A DNA stretch of 64,000 bases from CAZYFH01 sp965249175 (lineage in GTDB: Bacteria; Acidobacteriota; Vicinamibacteria; Vicinamibacterales; UBA8438): contig OZ252227.1 of assembly GCA_965249175.1 (NCBI GenBank), positions 3,472,001 through 3,536,000 of the forward strand, given 5' to 3'. Below are positions 61,493 to 64,000 of the stretch, in pieces; the first letter of the stretch is position 1; every line of letters begins with the position of its first letter. The notes under the pieces are model-generated. The model searched no databases, was not told the DNA's origin, and saw only the letters and a program-made list of their open reading frames with translations. Position numbers and translations under genes: made by a program.

Positions 61493-62674
61493 ATGTCAAT
61501 GTTGCGATCCATGAAGTCCGTACTCTTCGTCTGCGCCGTCGCCCTCGTGGCTGGTTGCGCCGCCCCGTCCGAGGCTCCCGAGCCAATGGGGGAGGCCCGG
61601 GCGACCGATGCCGCCATGCCCATGGGCAACCCGATTAGCGGCGAGGGGATGCCGAACCCCAACCCGACCGTGACCGCGAATTGGGGCACGCTGCCCGAGG
61701 GGCGGGAGTGGGGTTCGACGGCCGGGATCGATATCGACCCGATCGACGGGCACATCTGGGCCTATGAGCGCTGTGGCGCCGGCACCTTCGGTAGCGGGGC
61801 GCCGACGAACTGCGACCTGAACCCGGTCGACCCGATCTTCAAGTTCGACCGCAACACCGGTGAGATCCTTGCCAACTTCGGCGGCGGCCTGATGGTGACG
61901 CCGCACGGGATCCACGTCGATGCCGAGGGAAATGTCTGGGTGACCGACTTTGCCGTGAACGAGGATCGGACCAAGGGGCATCAGGTGCACAAGTTCAGTC
62001 CCGACGGTGAGCTCCTGATGAGCCTCGGCATGCCCGGGCAGGTGGGCACCGGCTCCGACACGTTCAATCAGCCAAACGACGTGGTCACCGGGCCCGACGG
62101 GAGTATCTACGTCGGCGACGGGCACAACGGCCAGGGCATGACCAGCAATCAGGCGATGGAAGAGGGCCGGGCCGCCGGCAACACTGGCCGCATCATGAAG
62201 TTCGCCCCCGATGGCACGTTCATCAAGCAGTGGGGCGAGATCGGTGTGCGCCACGGCGAGTTCCGTACCCCGCACGCACTCGCGTTCGACTCGCAGGGGC
62301 GTCTCTGGGTGGCCGATCGCGGCAATCACCGACTGGAGATCTTCGACCAGGACGGCAATTACCTCGAGTCGCGCTACGCCTACGGACGCATCAGCGGCAT
62401 CTTCCTCAAGGACGAGATGGTGTATGCCATCGACTCCGAGTCGGGTCCGACGAATCATCCGAACTGGCGGAACGGCGTTCGGATCGGACCGGTGGACGGC
62501 GACTACATCACCGCGATGATCCCCCCGTTCGAGCGTGAGAACCGGGTATATCAGGGCACGGCGGGCGAGGGTGTTGCGGTCGACGCGGACGGTAACGTCT
62601 ACGCCGCGGAGGGCCCGAACTCGCTGGGCTCCGCCGGCGGAGCCTTCACCAAGTACACGGCCAGCGGAAACTAG
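61493..62674 (+). CDS. NHL-repeat six-bladed propeller lipoprotein (paralogue of 16816-17985)
   Basis: 393 residues from the ATG at 61493, preceded by AAGGAGCTG; a second ATG follows two codons later. The signal MSMLRSMKSVLFVCAVALVA ends GCAAP, a lipobox (VAGC). The body aligns with the paralogue over its length: LPEGREWGSTAGIDIDPIDG, DPIFKFDRNTGEILANFG, TPHGIHVDAEGNVWVTDF, GRLWVADRGNHRLEIFDQDG and FTKYTASGN at the end. Flanked on both sides by protein-kinase remnants, so this locus has been rearranged. Confidence 0.85.
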   Translation: MSMLRSMKSVLFVCAVALVAGCAAPSEAPEPMGEARATDAAMPMGNPISGEGMPNPNPTVTANWGTLPEGREWGSTAGIDIDPIDGHIWAYERCGAGTFGSGAPTNCDLNPVDPIFKFDRNTGEILANFGGGLMVTPHGIHVDAEGNVWVTDFAVNEDRTKGHQVHKFSPDGELLMSLGMPGQVGTGSDTFNQPNDVVTGPDGSIYVGDGHNGQGMTSNQAMEEGRAAGNTGRIMKFAPDGTFIKQWGEIGVRHGEFRTPHALAFDSQGRLWVADRGNHRLEIFDQDGNYLESRYAYGRISGIFLKDEMVYAIDSESGPTNHPNWRNGVRIGPVDGDYITAMIPPFERENRVYQGTAGEGVAVDADGNVYAAEGPNSLGSAGGAFTKYTASGN

Positions 62675-62681
62675 CGCGGCT

Positions 62682-62849
62682 TCAGATCGGGGTCGGCGGC
62701 GACGCGGGCTCCGGGAGCACCCTGATGGCGACAGTGCGGTCCAGGCGGGTGTCGCGAGCCTGGTAGACGTCGCCCATGCCGCCCGCGCCGAGGGGGGCCT
62801 GGATTTCGTAGGGGCCGAGCGTTGGGTGCTCACCGTCGCGCCAGGCACA
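62682..62849 (-). pseudogene. Ser/Thr protein kinase Gly-loop fragment
   Basis: Minus strand: LGPYEIQAPLGAGGMGDVYQ, ARDTRLDRTVAIRVLPEPAS, stop at 62682. The Gly loop (GAGGMGDV) is intact but the VAIK lysine is Arg (VAIR). The fragment ends there and overlaps in content with the one at 60971-61258, so it is a different kinase remnant. Confidence 0.7.
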
Positions 62850-62947
62850 AAAGCTGAACGGTACCGCGGAGAACCGCTCACGTCCCGCGACTACCTCTGC
62901 TTCGGCCCGGCGGACGATCTGCGGACCGCGGCGGACAAACTTGTCGC

Positions 62948-63748
62948 CGACCGGATACCGTCACCGATCTCAACAACACGGGCATCGGCGGGGTGCCGGC
63001 CTTGTTCGAGTCGTTCACCGACCAAGTCGGCTTGGATTACGGCGTGTATGTCGAGACCCAACCGGGCAGCGGGCTCGACTTCCACCTCGAAAACCGGCTA
63101 GGCGTCATCGGACGAAGAGCCTGGGACGCCGTCGTCACGCACGGGCAGAGCACGCTCGACTTCGAGGCACCCGGGGATCCCGCCAAGCTCGTCGACACCA
63201 GTGGTCGACTCGCAGAGTTCCTTCATTCCGCCAACCCGGTCGTAGAGGTGCACCTGATGGCGACCTGGTCACGGGCGGACCAGACATACCAGCCGAACGG
63301 CGCCTGGTCCGGACAATCGATTGAGGCCATGGCCCGGGACGTCCGGGCGGGCTACGACGAAGCAGCGCGGGCCTCGGCCGCCATCACGTCGGTGATCCCG
63401 GTCGGCGAAGCTTGGACGCGGGCCATGGAAACGGGGGTGGCCGACCCGAATCCGTACGACGGCGTCGACTTCGGCACCATCAGTCTTTGGACCTACGACC
63501 ACTACCACGCCAGCACGTACGGCTACTACCTCGAGGCGCTGGTGGTCTTCGGGCGTCTGACGGGTCGGGATCCACGGTCACTCGGTGACCTCGAGTGCTC
63601 CGCCTTCGAGCTGGGGCTATCACGTCAGGAGGCCGCGGCTCTCCAGCACGTAGCGTTCGACACGCTGGCGGGTGAGGACGAGCTGACTGGCGCTCCGTTC
63701 GTACTCGACAATCCGCCGAGTTCCAGACGGCGCGTGGATCGGCGCTGA
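62948..63748 (+). pseudogene. SGNH/GDSL-like hydrolase, N-terminally truncated
   Basis: Recognisable from RPDTVTDLNNTGIGGVPALF onward; the first in-frame start is the GTG at 62993. Blocks that follow are FESFTDQVGLDYGVYVETQP, WDAVVTHGQSTLDFEAPGDP, EVHLMATWSRADQTYQPNGA, AITSVIPVGEAWTRAME and the C-terminal YDHYHASTYGYYLEALVVFG, where D and H match the catalytic pair of the fold. The N-terminal block with the catalytic Ser (GNSF) is not present. The upstream sequence is not homologous, so this looks like a deletion junction. Confidence 0.7.
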
Positions 63749-63757
63749 GACAGCCGT

Positions 63758-63886
63758 TCAGCGCATCGGCGTCTGATCCAGAGCCAGCATCCGTCGCGAC
63801 GGCTTACGGCCTTGTCCAGTACCTCCCTCGCCACTGAGGCCGGTGACGTCATAGTGCACGAGCCGGGAGCCGACTGCCAGGGCCAA
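63758..63886 (-). pseudogene. third Ser/Thr kinase N-terminal remnant
   Basis: From the TTG at 63886: LALAVGSRLVHYDVTGLSGE then GGTGQG and a frame that loses similarity, stop at 63758. The first residues match the typical start of acidobacterial STPKs (GSRLxHYxVTGLxGEGGMGQ). It may extend as a real gene start just outside the usual frame, but the loop is not followed by VYRA. Confidence 0.5.
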
Positions 63887-64000
63887 GAGTTGTCAGGGAG
63901 TTTCCAGGCTTTCTACCGATTCGCCACAGATCGGCTCCAGCGGCTGAACAAAACTGCCCGCCACCGGCGTACGTACGTCTCGTGAGACGGTTCAACGCTC

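Noticed and set aside
1..64000. CRISPR arrays, tRNA, rRNA and riboswitches
   Set aside because: No regularly spaced direct repeats, no cloverleaf or rRNA-like segment and no recognisable aptamer were found by reading; weak signals could be missed without a search.

Overview
The window is high-GC bacterial DNA that best fits an Acidobacteriota genome, probably Vicinamibacteria-like. The clues are an ADOP-type FtsX permease, a paired DUF1592/DUF1552 locus, a DUF5916 outer-membrane barrel, many secreted PQQ-type beta-propeller oxidoreductases, and five copies of a secreted family whose N-terminus reads PDLQGxW. The lineage is inferred from gene families only; no rRNA or tRNA gene was seen.

Layout. 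1-3.2 kb: 3' part of a UvrA-like ABC ATPase and a serine hydrolase. 3.3-5.2 kb (minus): an operon of a JmjC/cupin oxygenase, a membrane-anchored protein and a short Tat-signal peptide with an Asp/Cys-rich tail. 5.4-16 kb: a rifampin-phosphotransferase-like enzyme, a lipoprotein amidohydrolase, two PQQ-type dehydrogenases and two PDLQGxW proteins. 16-25.5 kb: a metalloprotease, NHL and SMP-30 propellers, CMD, VOC and NIPSNAP proteins, and a subclass-B3 metallo-beta-lactamase-fold gene split by an IS256-family element. 25.5-30.6 kb (minus): an operon with a PDLQGxW protein, a secreted ankyrin protein and a PQQ propeller fused to a degenerate metallo-beta-lactamase domain. 30.6-36 kb: the DUF1592/DUF1552 pair, DUF1552 split by a second IS256-type element. 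36-47 kb: c-type cytochromes, propeller lyases, two more PDLQGxW proteins, an FMN alpha-hydroxy-acid oxidase, a serine hydrolase and another quinoprotein. 47-53 kb: small genes, a recombinase remnant, a decayed ADOP permease, bactofilin and PilZ. 53-58 kb: a cytochrome c-PQQ sugar dehydrogenase gene split by two nested copies of the second IS. 58-64 kb: a TolB/CBM9/DUF5916 fusion, an NHL lipoprotein, a truncated SGNH-like gene and three protein-kinase N-lobe remnants.

How the genes work together. Most intact genes encode exported proteins (Sec, Tat or lipoprotein signals). They point to periplasmic oxidation of alcohols, sugars and hydroxy acids by quinoproteins and a flavoprotein, with c-type cytochromes as electron acceptors. 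The PDLQGxW proteins repeatedly sit beside the quinoproteins, so they are probably a partner or accessory family of unknown function. Two of them share a nearly identical promoter block.

The region is also in flux. Three metabolic genes are cleanly interrupted by IS elements with perfect target duplications that restore the reading frame when removed. Several other genes carry single-base frameshifts, which may be real decay or assembly error. The most unusual unexplained unit is the JmjC-anchor-Asp/Cys-peptide operon at 3.3-5.2 kb.
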